Shown piece after piece: positions 26,475-35,872 of a stretch of DNA of 64,000 bases. Location: contig NZ_FTNT01000010.1 of the NCBI RefSeq assembly GCF_900156495.1, forward strand, positions 1-64,000, given 5' to 3'. The position numbers and the translations under genes are program-made. Origin of the DNA: Williamsia sterculiae. Its GTDB lineage: Bacteria > Actinomycetota > Actinomycetes > Mycobacteriales > Mycobacteriaceae. Each line of letters starts with the position of its first letter. Positions within the stretch are counted from its first letter, which is position 1. The notes below the pieces were generated by a model that saw only the letters and a list, made by a program, of their open reading frames with translations, did not search any database and had not been told where the DNA came from.

Positions 26475-27833
26475 CTACACCGGGATGACGCCCACGAGTC
26501 CGCCGACGACCAGCATCGCGACGGACACCACGGCCGCGCGCCACAGCACCTTCCTGTGATGATCACCCAGGCCCACCCCGGCCAGCGCCACCAACAGCAG
26601 GATCGCCGGGACCAGCGGGCTCTGCATGTGCACGGTCTGACCGGTGATGGACGCCCTGGCCATCTCCGCGGGCTCGATGCCGTACTGCGACGCGGTCTCC
26701 GACAGCACCGGCAGCACCCCGAAGTAGAACGCGTCGTTGCTCATCAGGAAAGTCAGCGGGATGGACAGCAAGCCGGTGACCACGGCCAGGTGTGGCCCCA
26801 TCGACGACGGCAGGATGTGGGTGAGCCATCCGGCGATCGCCTCGACCATGCCGGTCCCCGCGAACACCCCGGTCAACACGGCCGCGGCCAACACCATCGC
26901 GACCACCGAGACGATGCTCGACGCGTGTCGGGTGATCGCCGCCTGCTGTTCGGAGACCTTGGGGAAGTTGATGACCAGGGCCAGCCCCGCGAAGATCATG
27001 AACAGCACCGGGATGGCGAGGATGTCAGCGCCCAGCAGCCCCAGCAGGACGACGGTGAGGGCGGCGTTGACCCAGAACAACCGCGGTCGGGCGTCGGGCC
27101 GGTCGGCGTCGGATCCGTCACCGCCGCCGGTGATCGCGGTCGTCTCCGGTCCGTCACCGCCGGTGGTCGTGACCGTGTCGCCGCCGGCACCGACCAGCAC
27201 CCGCTCGCGGATCACGATCCGGCCGATGCGGCGGCGCTCCATCACCCCGAGGTGATAGGCGAAGAGCAGCACGATGATCAGGCCGACGGCCAGTGACGGC
27301 AGCATCGGGACGAAGACGTCGGACGGGGAGATCTTCAGCGCGGACGCGGCACGGGCGGTCGGACCGCCCCACGGGACGATGTTCATGGTGCCGTTGGCCA
27401 GACCCGCGACCACGGTGAGCACCACCGGACTGACCCCGAGTTTGAGGTACAGCGGCAGCAGGGCCGAGGTGACGATGATGAACGTGGTGGATCCGTCACC
27501 GTCCAGCGAGACCACCATGGCCAGCACCGCGGTACCCACCACGAGGCGGGCCGGGTCGTCGCGCACCAGCCGGACCACCGCCCGCACCACCGGGTCGAAC
27601 AGTCCGACGTCGATCATGATCCCGAAGAAGATGATCGCGAAGAACAGCATCGCAGCGGTCGGCGCGAGGTCCTTGATGCCGTCGGTGATCATGTCGCTGA
27701 TGCCCAGGCCGGCACCTGCGAACAACCCGAACGCGACGGGCACCAGGATCAGGGCCACCACCGGGGTGGCTCGCTTGGTGATGATGAGGAACATGAACGT
27801 GGCCACCATCAGGAGGCCGAGGGCTACGAGCAT
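26475..27833 (-). CDS. CitMHS-family citrate/dicarboxylate transporter
   Basis: A 452-residue membrane protein with about twelve helices of the CitMHS (citrate-Mg2+:H+ symporter) family. Family-typical segments are FFGIMIDVGLFDP, SLDGDGSTTFIIVTSALLPLY, the NGTMNIVPWGGPTARAASAL loop and LMSNDAFYFGVLPVL. A long Gly/Asp/Thr-rich cytoplasmic loop splits the two halves. It is the first gene of an operon with a CitA/CitB-type two-component pair, which supports uptake of citrate or a related acid. The 132-base gap upstream probably holds its promoter. Confidence 0.87.
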   Translation of the reverse strand: MLVALGLLMVATFMFLIITKRATPVVALILVPVAFGLFAGAGLGISDMITDGIKDLAPTAAMLFFAIIFFGIMIDVGLFDPVVRAVVRLVRDDPARLVVGTAVLAMVVSLDGDGSTTFIIVTSALLPLYLKLGVSPVVLTVVAGLANGTMNIVPWGGPTARAASALKISPSDVFVPMLPSLAVGLIIVLLFAYHLGVMERRRIGRIVIRERVLVGAGGDTVTTTGGDGPETTAITGGGDGSDADRPDARPRLFWVNAALTVVLLGLLGADILAIPVLFMIFAGLALVINFPKVSEQQAAITRHASSIVSVVAMVLAAAVLTGVFAGTGMVEAIAGWLTHILPSSMGPHLAVVTGLLSIPLTFLMSNDAFYFGVLPVLSETASQYGIEPAEMARASITGQTVHMQSPLVPAILLLVALAGVGLGDHHRKVLWRAAVVSVAMLVVGGLVGVIPV

Positions 27834-27965
27834 GACGAACGCCGATCTCTTCGGGTTGAACCAGGTGATCTGGACTACCCGATGAGTGTGTGAGTAACGC
27901 GCATCACAATCACGCTTGTGCGCCTAAGGCGCGTTTTGCGCTTTGTGCGCGCGTACCGCGCCCCC

Positions 27966-29462
27966 TCAACCGAGATGGTGCATGACCGCTCGATACACGG
28001 CATGCCATTCAGCGGCTCCCCCACCGACGTAGTCCCCACCTCGATTGAGAAGAACGGTGTGGGCCAATCGGACTCCGGTGAGACCGGCGTCGGGACCGAC
28101 AGTGATGTACTGCCCTTGGAAGCCGTTGGCCTGGAAGCCGTCCGGCGTGGCTCCGTTCCACCACTGATACCCGTATCCGCCCGCACTGACCGCGTCGCCG
28201 ACCGTTGTCCCGTTCCCGAAATCATCGCCCACCGCACCGCGGGACGGGACCAGCGCGGTGGCCTCGCGCACATAGGCCGCCGAGACCACCTGGCGACCAT
28301 TCGCGGCCCGTCCGTCGTTCCCCATCAGTTCACCGAACCTGGCGAAATCCCGCGGCCGTGCGAACAACTCCTCGGACGCGATCGCCGCGCCCGTCCGATC
28401 GGTCATGATGTCGGCAGGAGCCTCCATACCCGACGGCTTCCACAGTTGCTCCGACAACACGTCGTTGAACGGCTTGCCGTACAGCTTCTCCAGCATCCAG
28501 GCGAGGACCTGGGGGTTGCCGCTGTTGTAGTTGAATGTGGTGCCCTGCGGCGTAACTCGTGGCAGTGAACTGAGGTACTCGTCACGAGTCCTGCCCAACG
28601 CTCCACGCGAGTAGTAGTCCAGCGCCAGATCTATCCACTCGGTTATCTGATTGTTGTCGGCCACCGAAGAGGTGTGTTCATCCCACTCGATACCCGATCT
28701 CATCTCCAAGATGTTCCTGATGGCGGTCCCCCGCCAGGCGGTTCCACGCAGTTCGGGCACGTACCGGTCGATGGGATCGTCCAGAGACCGGATGCGACCC
28801 TGATCACGCGCGATCCCGACGAGCGTCGAGACGAAGGATTTGGTCATGGACCACGCCTGATGCGCGACGGTGGGTGAGTACCCGTTCTCGTAGTACTCGG
28901 CGATGACCGTTCCGTTGTGGACGAAGACGATCGCATCGGTGCCCGAGTCCTTCAGGTAGTCACCGACGGTCTTCGACCGGCCGTCCCAGGAGTAGGCGAT
29001 CTTCTCGAGCGGAACCGAGACATCGTGCAGCGCCGCCGGATCACCGGAAGCGATGGGGGCGTGCGGCAGGACCAGATCCGGCTTCACCGGATCTATCGGA
29101 GTCGGGAGGAGGATCCGGTTGTTCTCGGTGGCCTCCTTCACGAAGGTGGACCAGAACTCCGGGGTCATGAGTGTCCTCGACGCTCCCGACAGCACAGACG
29201 GCAGCGGCGGGACACCGAGAACTCTGCCGCCCTGAACGGCCGCGAGAAGACCACGCGCATCCGTCACCGCGGTGGGGGATGCGTTTGGCCCGAACGCATT
29301 CGACGGCGCTGCCCGTGCGACGCTCATCGGTGTCGCGAGAGCCAGGACAGCGAGTAGGGAGATCGCGCCTCGACGCACGTGCCGTCGGCGCCGGCCCGCC
29401 GGTTCAGGAGTGACCGCGGCCGTCGAGCGCACTCCGTCGTCGATGTTCATGTGTGGTCCCAT
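27966..29462 (-). CDS. Secreted beta-lactamase-fold serine hydrolase
   Basis: A 498-residue enzyme of the class C beta-lactamase/family VIII esterase fold. The signal peptide is basic then hydrophobic (RRRRHVRRGAISLLAVLALA, cleavage near ARAAPS), so it is exported. The catalytic SxxK is SMTK (Ser205, Lys208) in AWSMTKSFVSTLVGIARDQG, and the YxN/S box is NYNSGN (Tyr312). This neighbourhood resembles 6-aminohexanoate-oligomer hydrolases (NylB type), EstB-type esterases and D-amino-acid hydrolases. Next to it are a TetR gene, an aminotransferase and an amino-acid permease, so its product may be an amine. Substrate not established. The Met at codon 5 is an alternative start. Confidence 0.82.
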   Translation of the reverse strand: MGPHMNIDDGVRSTAAVTPEPAGRRRRHVRRGAISLLAVLALATPMSVARAAPSNAFGPNASPTAVTDARGLLAAVQGGRVLGVPPLPSVLSGASRTLMTPEFWSTFVKEATENNRILLPTPIDPVKPDLVLPHAPIASGDPAALHDVSVPLEKIAYSWDGRSKTVGDYLKDSGTDAIVFVHNGTVIAEYYENGYSPTVAHQAWSMTKSFVSTLVGIARDQGRIRSLDDPIDRYVPELRGTAWRGTAIRNILEMRSGIEWDEHTSSVADNNQITEWIDLALDYYSRGALGRTRDEYLSSLPRVTPQGTTFNYNSGNPQVLAWMLEKLYGKPFNDVLSEQLWKPSGMEAPADIMTDRTGAAIASEELFARPRDFARFGELMGNDGRAANGRQVVSAAYVREATALVPSRGAVGDDFGNGTTVGDAVSAGGYGYQWWNGATPDGFQANGFQGQYITVGPDAGLTGVRLAHTVLLNRGGDYVGGGAAEWHAVYRAVMHHLG

Positions 29463-29511
29463 CTCTCGGATGTTCGGCCTGGCACCGACCGGGTGGGGGC
29501 GACCTTCGGTG

Positions 29512-29545
29512 GGTAAATATTATTACGAACGTCCGGATTAATTCC
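29512..29545 (-). promoter_or_regulatory. Operator/promoter-like element upstream of the serine hydrolase
   Basis: Read on the minus strand the element starts GGAATTAATCCGGACG and ends in an AT-rich TAATAATATTTACC. It is closely similar to the element at 30287-30317 in front of the aminotransferase. It ends 49 bases before the hydrolase start. A shared regulator site, or a shared promoter, is the likely meaning. Confidence 0.5.
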
Positions 29546-29608
29546 ATCGCAGTTCTCGCCCGCATGAGGACCGGGCTGCTCTCGGCGCCCACGCCAAGGT
29601 GCCGTGGG

Positions 29609-30226
29609 CTAAGCGACGCTACTGCGCGTGAAACTGTTCACGTGGTGTCGGATCACCTCGCGTTGGCGAGCAACCGTCATCTCCTCGGGAAAGAGAACTG
29701 CCTGAACGGAGATCCCGTCGATCAGGGCGACGGTCTCGACGGCCAGTGCCGTCGAGTCGACACCCGGTTGTGCGAACCCGAGGTCGACGACCTCCTCGAT
29801 CAGCTCCTGCCACCCGAGGACCGTCGATGCATAGCTCGCCTGTCGCGCCGCGCGAAGGGTGGAGTCGTGCAGCGCCAATCCGAAGAAGCTCACGTCGATC
29901 TGGGCCTCCAGCAACCGGAGTCTGTCCAGCGGAAGTGCCTCTTCGAGTGCCCGGCACAGCAGGTCGACCGGGTCCCGCGTCGTCGATCTGAGAGTCTCTA
30001 TCCGATTCGCGACCTGCTCGAACGCCGCCCTGTGCGCCGCGACCAGGATGTCCGCCTTGTTGGCGAAGTAGTGCGCGAGAACGCCCGTGGACACTCCCGC
30101 CTCGCGCGCGATCGCGCGGACCGTCACTCCCTCCAGGCCGACCTGGTCCACGACACGCATCGTCGCGGCCACGATCAGTCCACGTCGCTCCTCGTGATCC
30201 ACGATCTTGGGCACATCACTCCTCAT
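29609..30226 (-). CDS. TetR-family regulator
   Basis: A 205-residue repressor. The N-terminal helix-turn-helix is AATMRVVDQVGLEGVTVRAI then AREAGVSTGVLAHYFANKAD, and the C-terminal ligand domain resembles the BetI class (AVETVALIDGISVQAVLFPEE). It lies between the hydrolase gene (same strand) and the divergent aminotransferase gene, both preceded by the same sequence element, so it probably controls the whole module. The ligand would be the module's substrate or product. Confidence 0.88.
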   Translation of the reverse strand: MRSDVPKIVDHEERRGLIVAATMRVVDQVGLEGVTVRAIAREAGVSTGVLAHYFANKADILVAAHRAAFEQVANRIETLRSTTRDPVDLLCRALEEALPLDRLRLLEAQIDVSFFGLALHDSTLRAARQASYASTVLGWQELIEEVVDLGFAQPGVDSTALAVETVALIDGISVQAVLFPEEMTVARQREVIRHHVNSFTRSSVA

Positions 30227-30286
30227 ACGCGAGCCGACGGGTAGGACACAGCACCCCGAGACGACTTCACCGGAACTTTACATCGC

Positions 30287-30317
30287 GGAATTATATCGGA
30301 CGCGTGTATTAAATACC
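30287..30317 (+). promoter_or_regulatory. Operator/promoter-like element between tetR and the aminotransferase
   Basis: The element begins GGAATTATATCGGACG and ends in GTATTAAATACC, which contains the palindrome GTATTAAATAC. It shares most positions with 29545-29512 on the minus strand. It ends 39 bases before the aminotransferase ATG, a distance similar to that of the hydrolase copy. Confidence 0.5.
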
Positions 30318-30356
30318 TTCTCCTCATCGGTTTCGGAACTCCTGAGAGGTACCCCC

Positions 30357-31619
30357 ATGACGACGACCAGCTCGAGCTCAGCCACGACTCTCGGGTCCGG
30401 AGTCCACGACCGCGCCCTGCGTGCGCGGGCGCACCGTGTCATACCCGGCGGGATGTACGGACACCTCGCGGTGGAGAAGACACAGCTCCCGACCAACTTC
30501 CCGCAGTTCTACGAGACCGCCGTCGGAGCGCACGTCCGCGACGTCGACGGCAACGAGTACATCGACTTGATGTGTTCATGGGGACCGGTACTCCTCGGAT
30601 ATGCGCATCCCGCAGTCGAGGAGGCGGTCCGACGACAGATGAGCCTGGGCGACATCAACAACGGGCCCTCCGCTCGCCTCGTCGAACTCGCCGAACTGCT
30701 GGTGGACACTGTCGCGCACGCCGACTGGGCCATCTTCGGGAAGAACGGCACCGATGCGACCACCGCATGCTGCACCATCGCACGGGCCGCGACGGGTCGG
30801 ACCAAGATCCTGAAGGCCACCACGGCGTACCACGGATCCAACCCGACCTTCACCCCCATCCCAGCCGGGGTGACCGACGCAGATCGAGTGAACATCGTCG
30901 AGTTCGCCTTCAACGATCTGGCCTCGCTCGAAGCCGCGGCCGCCGAAAACGACGGTGACGTGGCGGCGGTGATCGTCACCCCGTTCTTCCATGACGGCTT
31001 CGGAGATCTCGCCTCCGTGGACCCGGCATTCGCAGCAGGCGTGCGGGCCCTGTGTGATCGCATCGGCGCCGTGCTGATACTCGACGAGGTCCGTGCCGGA
31101 TTCCGCCTGGACGTTCGGGGGTCGTGGGAGCGGATCGGGGTTCGCCCCGATCTGTCCGCATTCAGCAAGGCACTCGGGAACGGTTATCCCATCTCCGCGA
31201 TCACCGGCACCGACCAACTGCGCGACGCCGCCGACAGTGTCTATCTCACCGGATCCTTCTGGCTCCAGTCGGTTCCGATGGCTGCGGCCATCGCCACCGT
31301 TCACGAGCTGGTGAACACCGGCGGCGTCGAACACATGAACTCACTGGGACAGCGTCTGGTCACAGGACTCAGAGCGGTGGCGGAGGATCACGAGGTTCCA
31401 CTCATCGTCTCGGGTGAGGTGACGATGCCGAAGATTCGTTTCGTCGACGACCCAGACCTACGTCTGGCCAACGTCTTCTGTTCGACCGCTCTGGATTTCG
31501 GTGTGTTCTTGCATCCTTGGCACAACTGGTTCGTCAGTGCAGCGCACACCGAGGGCACCATCGACGCGGCACTGACCGCCGCGGCCGCCGGCGCGAGCGC
31601 GGTCCGGCAGTCGCTCTGA
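30357..31619 (+). CDS. Class III (HemL-like) aminotransferase
   Basis: A 420-residue PLP enzyme of aminotransferase class III, closest in style to glutamate-1-semialdehyde aminomutases and omega-amino-acid transaminases. Visible features are VIPGGMYGHLAV, VDGNEYIDLMCSWGPVLLGY, the phosphate-binding GKNGTDATT, the cofactor Asp in LILDEVRAGFR (Asp243) and the Schiff-base Lys271 in SAFSKALGNGYP. The ATG at 30357 follows GAGAGGT. Since the enzyme sits with a secreted hydrolase, a TetR and an amino-acid permease rather than with haem genes, a catabolic transaminase is more likely than HemL. Confidence 0.83.
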   Translation: MTTTSSSSATTLGSGVHDRALRARAHRVIPGGMYGHLAVEKTQLPTNFPQFYETAVGAHVRDVDGNEYIDLMCSWGPVLLGYAHPAVEEAVRRQMSLGDINNGPSARLVELAELLVDTVAHADWAIFGKNGTDATTACCTIARAATGRTKILKATTAYHGSNPTFTPIPAGVTDADRVNIVEFAFNDLASLEAAAAENDGDVAAVIVTPFFHDGFGDLASVDPAFAAGVRALCDRIGAVLILDEVRAGFRLDVRGSWERIGVRPDLSAFSKALGNGYPISAITGTDQLRDAADSVYLTGSFWLQSVPMAAAIATVHELVNTGGVEHMNSLGQRLVTGLRAVAEDHEVPLIVSGEVTMPKIRFVDDPDLRLANVFCSTALDFGVFLHPWHNWFVSAAHTEGTIDAALTAAAAGASAVRQSL

Positions 31620-31673
31620 GCGCGGCCACGAACGACCTTCCACCACTTTTCCACATCTCGACACGGAGACAGC

Positions 31674-33137
31674 ATGTCCAGTTCAGCAGATTCAGCCAGC
31701 ACAACGATTCGCGCCGATGGTGACGGGACACCAACGGCAGGCGCCACCTTACGCACCCGCCACCTGCTGTTGATGATCGTCGCCGCAGCGGCACCACTCG
31801 GGGTCGCGATCGGCAATCTGCCGATCGGGATCGTCCTCGGAAACGGGATAGGTCTTCCCGCGGCTTTCCTCGCCGCTGCGATCATCATCGCCTGTCTGGC
31901 AACCGGATTCATCCGCCTGGCACGACAGGTCCGAGCCGAGGGCGGCTTCGCCGACCTCGTCCGCGCCGGACTCGGCGAGGGCGCCGGGTTGGGGGTCGCG
32001 TACGTGACGGGCATCGCATACTGGACCGGTTCACTCGCGCTCGCGGCATCGACCGGATACTTCGGCAACCTCATCGCACATTCGCACGGCATCGACATCC
32101 CCTGGTGGGTCTACTCGTTCGTCGCCTACGGGATCATTCTCACCCTGGGTCGCCGCGCCGCGGACCTGTCGGCCCGACTGCTGCTGGCGCTGATGGTCGC
32201 CGAGGTCGCAGTCGTCGTCGCCCTGGATCTGGCGATCATCGTCAATCACGGTGCGAGCGCGTTCCCGGTGGACGTGTTCGCCCTCTCCCATGCGTTGTCC
32301 GGCAACCTGGGACCCGCAGTGCTGATCGGGTTCACGAGCTTCATCGGAGTAGAATCGGCCGTGCTGTACACCCGCGAGACCCGCGACCCCGGTCGATCGG
32401 TCCCGCGTGCGACCTACGGTGCGGTGGTCGCCATCGGTGCGCTGTACGTCCTGACCGCCTGGTTGATCATCGGCTCACTCGGGACCTCGACCGCGGTCGC
32501 CAAAGCCGGTGAGCTCCAGGGCGATCTCGTCTTCACCGTGGCAGGCAACGAGCTCGGCTCGACGTTCACCATTGTGGTCCAGATCTTCTTCGTCACGTCA
32601 CTGATGGCCTGTTTCATCGCGTTGCACAACGCGAGTTCGCGCTATACCCATACACTCGCCGACCGCGGCGCACTGCCGAGGACACTCGCCACGCTGCATC
32701 CGACGTTTCGTTCGCCCGCCCGCGCGTCCACGGCCCTCGCGGGCATCGGACTTCTCCTGTTCATCGCTTTCGCCGCGACGGGTGCGGATCCCTACATCGG
32801 GCTCGCCACGTCGCTGACGGGTCTGTTCACGTTGGGGATAGTGGCCGCTCAAGCTCTTGTCGCCATCTCCGTCGTGGTCTACTTCATCCGGAACGGCGCG
32901 CGATTCGCGTGGTCGACCGTCACCGCGCCGCTGTTGGGAGGTGTCGGCGCTCTCCTCGCCTGCGCGGCCATCGTGGCGAACTATTCGGTGCTCGTCGGGT
33001 CGAATTCGCTGGGGGCGCGTCTGGTTCCCCTGATCCTGTTGGTCGCACTGGTGGCCGGCTTCGCCGTCCACGCAGTTCGGCACCGCGCCCCCGCTCGTCG
33101 CGGGCAGGCACCGCAGGAAGTCGTCGAAGCCGCCTGA
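31674..33137 (+). CDS. APC-superfamily amino acid permease
   Basis: A 487-residue protein with about twelve transmembrane helices. The first-helix glycine-rich motif AAAAPLGVAIGNLPIGIVLGN and the helix 6 GFTSFIGVESAVLYTRETRDP segment are typical of APC (amino acid/polyamine/organocation) permeases. It begins 54 bases after the aminotransferase gene on the same strand and is probably co-transcribed. It would import the amine or amino acid that the aminotransferase consumes. Confidence 0.87.
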   Translation: MSSSADSASTTIRADGDGTPTAGATLRTRHLLLMIVAAAAPLGVAIGNLPIGIVLGNGIGLPAAFLAAAIIIACLATGFIRLARQVRAEGGFADLVRAGLGEGAGLGVAYVTGIAYWTGSLALAASTGYFGNLIAHSHGIDIPWWVYSFVAYGIILTLGRRAADLSARLLLALMVAEVAVVVALDLAIIVNHGASAFPVDVFALSHALSGNLGPAVLIGFTSFIGVESAVLYTRETRDPGRSVPRATYGAVVAIGALYVLTAWLIIGSLGTSTAVAKAGELQGDLVFTVAGNELGSTFTIVVQIFFVTSLMACFIALHNASSRYTHTLADRGALPRTLATLHPTFRSPARASTALAGIGLLLFIAFAATGADPYIGLATSLTGLFTLGIVAAQALVAISVVVYFIRNGARFAWSTVTAPLLGGVGALLACAAIVANYSVLVGSNSLGARLVPLILLVALVAGFAVHAVRHRAPARRGQAPQEVVEAA

Positions 33138-33199
33138 GACGCCGGGCGCCTCGGCCGGCAGGCGACGTCACCCCGCCGAGATCTGATCGACGTCTCCGT

Positions 33200-35872
33200 T
33201 CAGCGTTGCAGGTGCATGACCCCCGCACGGTCCAACCAGTATGCGACCGCATGGTCGGTGACGGTGCCGCCCCGGGTGACCCGCACCACGAGCCGGTCGT
33301 GCAACCGCACCTCCCCCATCGGTGACGCCATCTCACGCGCCGTGGCGAACAGCACCGCGATGGCGGAGTCGCGCCAGATGGTCGGGTTCCCGAGCTCCAT
33401 CACGACGACGTCGAGTTCCTCACCTGCGGTACCGATGTCGAGCACGGTGCCCAGGTCGCGGGCATCGTCTGCAGCGAGCGGCGACGTGGTGAGAACCACG
33501 TCGCCGGGTGTCAGGATCTGCAGGTACTGCGCGGCATCGACGGCGAGCGCCGAGGACGGGGTGGACCCGTCCACGGCACGTACCCGCGCGGGTGCGTCCA
33601 CCCGGTCCAGGTCAAGCGCGCCCGACCGGTAGGCGGCGACCAGCGCGGAATGTGCGGCGGTGACCACCCCGGGCGCGATGGCGCGTGCGGGATCGGCGAG
33701 GTGGTCGAGCAGGAGTACCGCCTGATCGTCGTCGACCACCGTGATGGTGGCCAGCGCGGCCCCCAGCTCGTCGGCGCGGGGATGGTCGAGGGTGTCGTAG
33801 AGGCCCGCGGTCGCGGCGTCGCCGGGCGCGCGCAGCGCCCACAACGGGGTGTCGTCGATGCGGGCGTGGGTGCGTAACCACCACGCGGTGTAGCCGTCCC
33901 GGTCGCGGAGTTGGTCGGCGACCGCCGGGTCGTCGGCCAGCAGGGTGAGTGCTTCGGGCCACGCCGAGTCGTCGACGAGGTCGAGGTCGCGGACCGCGGC
34001 GAGGCGGGTGGGCGGTTCGTCGGACCGGTCCCACCACCGGTCCTCGTCGGGCAGGTCGTGGTCGGGTCCGGTCGGCAGGTCGTCGGTGACGACGACGAAA
34101 CCCCAGCCCACCCCCAGTCTGCGCACCACCTCGGGGTGGTCGGTGTCGGCGAGGATGCCGAACGGTGCGTCGGGGGCCAACACTGCCGCCAGCGGGCTGT
34201 CGGGCAGCAGTAGCTCGTCGGCCGGACGCAGCTCACCGTCGGTGCTGCGCAGCAGGATCGCACCCAGCCAGTCCGGGACCGCGACGTCCGGCTCGGCCGC
34301 GATGAGGGCGATCACGGCGTCGGTGACCTTCGCGAGGTCGTCCGGGTCCGCGTCGTCCGGATCCTGGTCGAGCCACGACCGCAGCGCCGGATCGGCCAGG
34401 ACTTCCGCCGTCGGGATCCGACGCGCCCCTAGTCGTTCGAGCAACGGATGAGCGGCGTCGGGGTGCACGGTGGGGATCCAGGGAATCGCGGTGGTCGCCC
34501 GGTCGGGCCCGATGGCCAGCCCGCGCGCTCCGACGTGCAGCCGGCCGTCGGCCCGCGGCACCGGCAGCGCCCCGAGTTCGGCGGCCGCACGGTCGTCGAC
34601 CACCGACGGGCTGAGCGCCTCGTAGAGGTCATGCCACCAACCGGGCGGTCGCTGCACCCCGGTCAGCCGCTCGGCCAGCTCGGCGAGCCCGATCTCGGTG
34701 ACCCCCACCGACCGCAGGCGGGGTAGGCCGCCGCGACCCGACAGGGCGGGGTGGACCAGCCCGCCCAGCAGGTCCGCGAGGTGGTCGGCCAGGACCACCG
34801 GGAGGTCCGCGAATACCACGGCCCGCGACGGCACCAGGTCGGCGCCATCCGCACCCGGCAGCCACGTATGTCGCGACAGGTCGTCGAGGATGGCCGCCCG
34901 CAATGTCTCGTCGACGGAGTTGCGGGCGAAACCCGGTGCGGGCACCAGTGCGACGCGCTGGTCGGCGGCGACGGCCAGCGGCAACCGGTGGTAACCGTCG
35001 GCCAGCGACGCGATGTCGGCGTCCGGGTGCAACGACCGCCGGTCCGCCGTGATCGCGATGTCAGCGAAAACTTTTGCAGGAATGGTGAGTTCGACGTCGG
35101 TACGAGTGGGAGCGCAGAGCACGGTCTCCCGCAGCGGGCGCACCCGCTCGGCGCTGCCGTGGATCAGCCAGCGTGCGTGAGTGGTCGACACCGGCAACCA
35201 TCCGCCGGAGCGCTCGAACACGTTGCCGGTCACGGTGATCCGGTCCAGCGCCTCGAGCTCCAACAACAGTTCGGGGGCCTCGTCGGCGCAGCGGTCGAGG
35301 AGGTGGTCGAGGTCGATGCCCGCGCGCGGGGTGATGACGATCTCGGTGTCGAAGCCCTCGGCCGGCGCCTCGTTTACCGGCCACGGCAGCCGCAGCAGCG
35401 GCACCGGCCCGGGCAGGCCGACCGTGCCGACAGCGTCGGCGGTACGGGCGAGGTCGAACGCCACCCCGCCCCGGACCGAGCGGATGGTGACGGCATCGGC
35501 GATCACGGCGACAGCATGGAAACCGACGCCGAACCGACCCACCAAGCCGGGCTCGGACTTGTCGGAGACGCGGGTCGCAGCCAGCGCGCGCACCCCCGCG
35601 GCGGTCAGCGGCGCACCGCGGTTGGCCACGTGCAGACGACCATCGGTGGTCCACACCGACATCGCGCCGCGAACACCCGCGCGGACCGCGGCGTCGGCGG
35701 CGTTCGCTGCCAGTTCGGTGAACAGTCGGTCGCGATAACCGACCCCGGTCAGATCGGACTCGGTGGCGACGTCCTCGGCCAACCGCGTCGGCGACGCACG
35801 CCAGGCGCCGAGGACGGACGCGCGCAGCGTCTCGGTGTCGAACGGGTCGAGGTCAGGCGGACTTGTCGTCAC
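33200..35872 (-). CDS. Sacsin N-terminal ATPase-like (HATPase) protein
   Basis: An 890-residue cytoplasmic protein. The N-terminal 250 residues carry a GHKL/Hsp90-type ATP-binding fold: RDRLFTELAANAADAAV (N box, with Asn and Asp), LHVANRGAPLT and GLVGRFGVGFHAV (glycine-rich lid). The rest is Asp/Ala-rich and without known motifs. Proteins labelled sacsin-N-terminal-ATPase-like are widespread in actinobacteria and of unknown function. Its start overlaps the upstream DUF3027 gene by 20 bases, so the two form an operon. Confidence 0.82.
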   Translation of the reverse strand: MTTSPPDLDPFDTETLRASVLGAWRASPTRLAEDVATESDLTGVGYRDRLFTELAANAADAAVRAGVRGAMSVWTTDGRLHVANRGAPLTAAGVRALAATRVSDKSEPGLVGRFGVGFHAVAVIADAVTIRSVRGGVAFDLARTADAVGTVGLPGPVPLLRLPWPVNEAPAEGFDTEIVITPRAGIDLDHLLDRCADEAPELLLELEALDRITVTGNVFERSGGWLPVSTTHARWLIHGSAERVRPLRETVLCAPTRTDVELTIPAKVFADIAITADRRSLHPDADIASLADGYHRLPLAVAADQRVALVPAPGFARNSVDETLRAAILDDLSRHTWLPGADGADLVPSRAVVFADLPVVLADHLADLLGGLVHPALSGRGGLPRLRSVGVTEIGLAELAERLTGVQRPPGWWHDLYEALSPSVVDDRAAAELGALPVPRADGRLHVGARGLAIGPDRATTAIPWIPTVHPDAAHPLLERLGARRIPTAEVLADPALRSWLDQDPDDADPDDLAKVTDAVIALIAAEPDVAVPDWLGAILLRSTDGELRPADELLLPDSPLAAVLAPDAPFGILADTDHPEVVRRLGVGWGFVVVTDDLPTGPDHDLPDEDRWWDRSDEPPTRLAAVRDLDLVDDSAWPEALTLLADDPAVADQLRDRDGYTAWWLRTHARIDDTPLWALRAPGDAATAGLYDTLDHPRADELGAALATITVVDDDQAVLLLDHLADPARAIAPGVVTAAHSALVAAYRSGALDLDRVDAPARVRAVDGSTPSSALAVDAAQYLQILTPGDVVLTTSPLAADDARDLGTVLDIGTAGEELDVVVMELGNPTIWRDSAIAVLFATAREMASPMGEVRLHDRLVVRVTRGGTVTDHAVAYWLDRAGVMHLQR

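Noticed and set aside
27858-27895. TGTGA ... TCACA words in front of the CitMHS gene as a CRP site
   Set aside because: The half-sites are ten bases apart rather than six, so the geometry is wrong.
27920-27937. GCGCC-TAA-GGCGC hairpin with TTTT as a terminator
   Set aside because: The T-run is on the plus strand but no plus-strand gene precedes it; only a five-base stem.
29587-29609. Seven-base stem after the TetR gene as a terminator
   Set aside because: No U-tract follows on the transcribed strand and the stem touches the stop codon.
30357-31619. The class III aminotransferase as hemL
   Set aside because: The sequence style is similar, but it lacks haem-gene neighbours and is embedded in a TetR/permease/hydrolase module.
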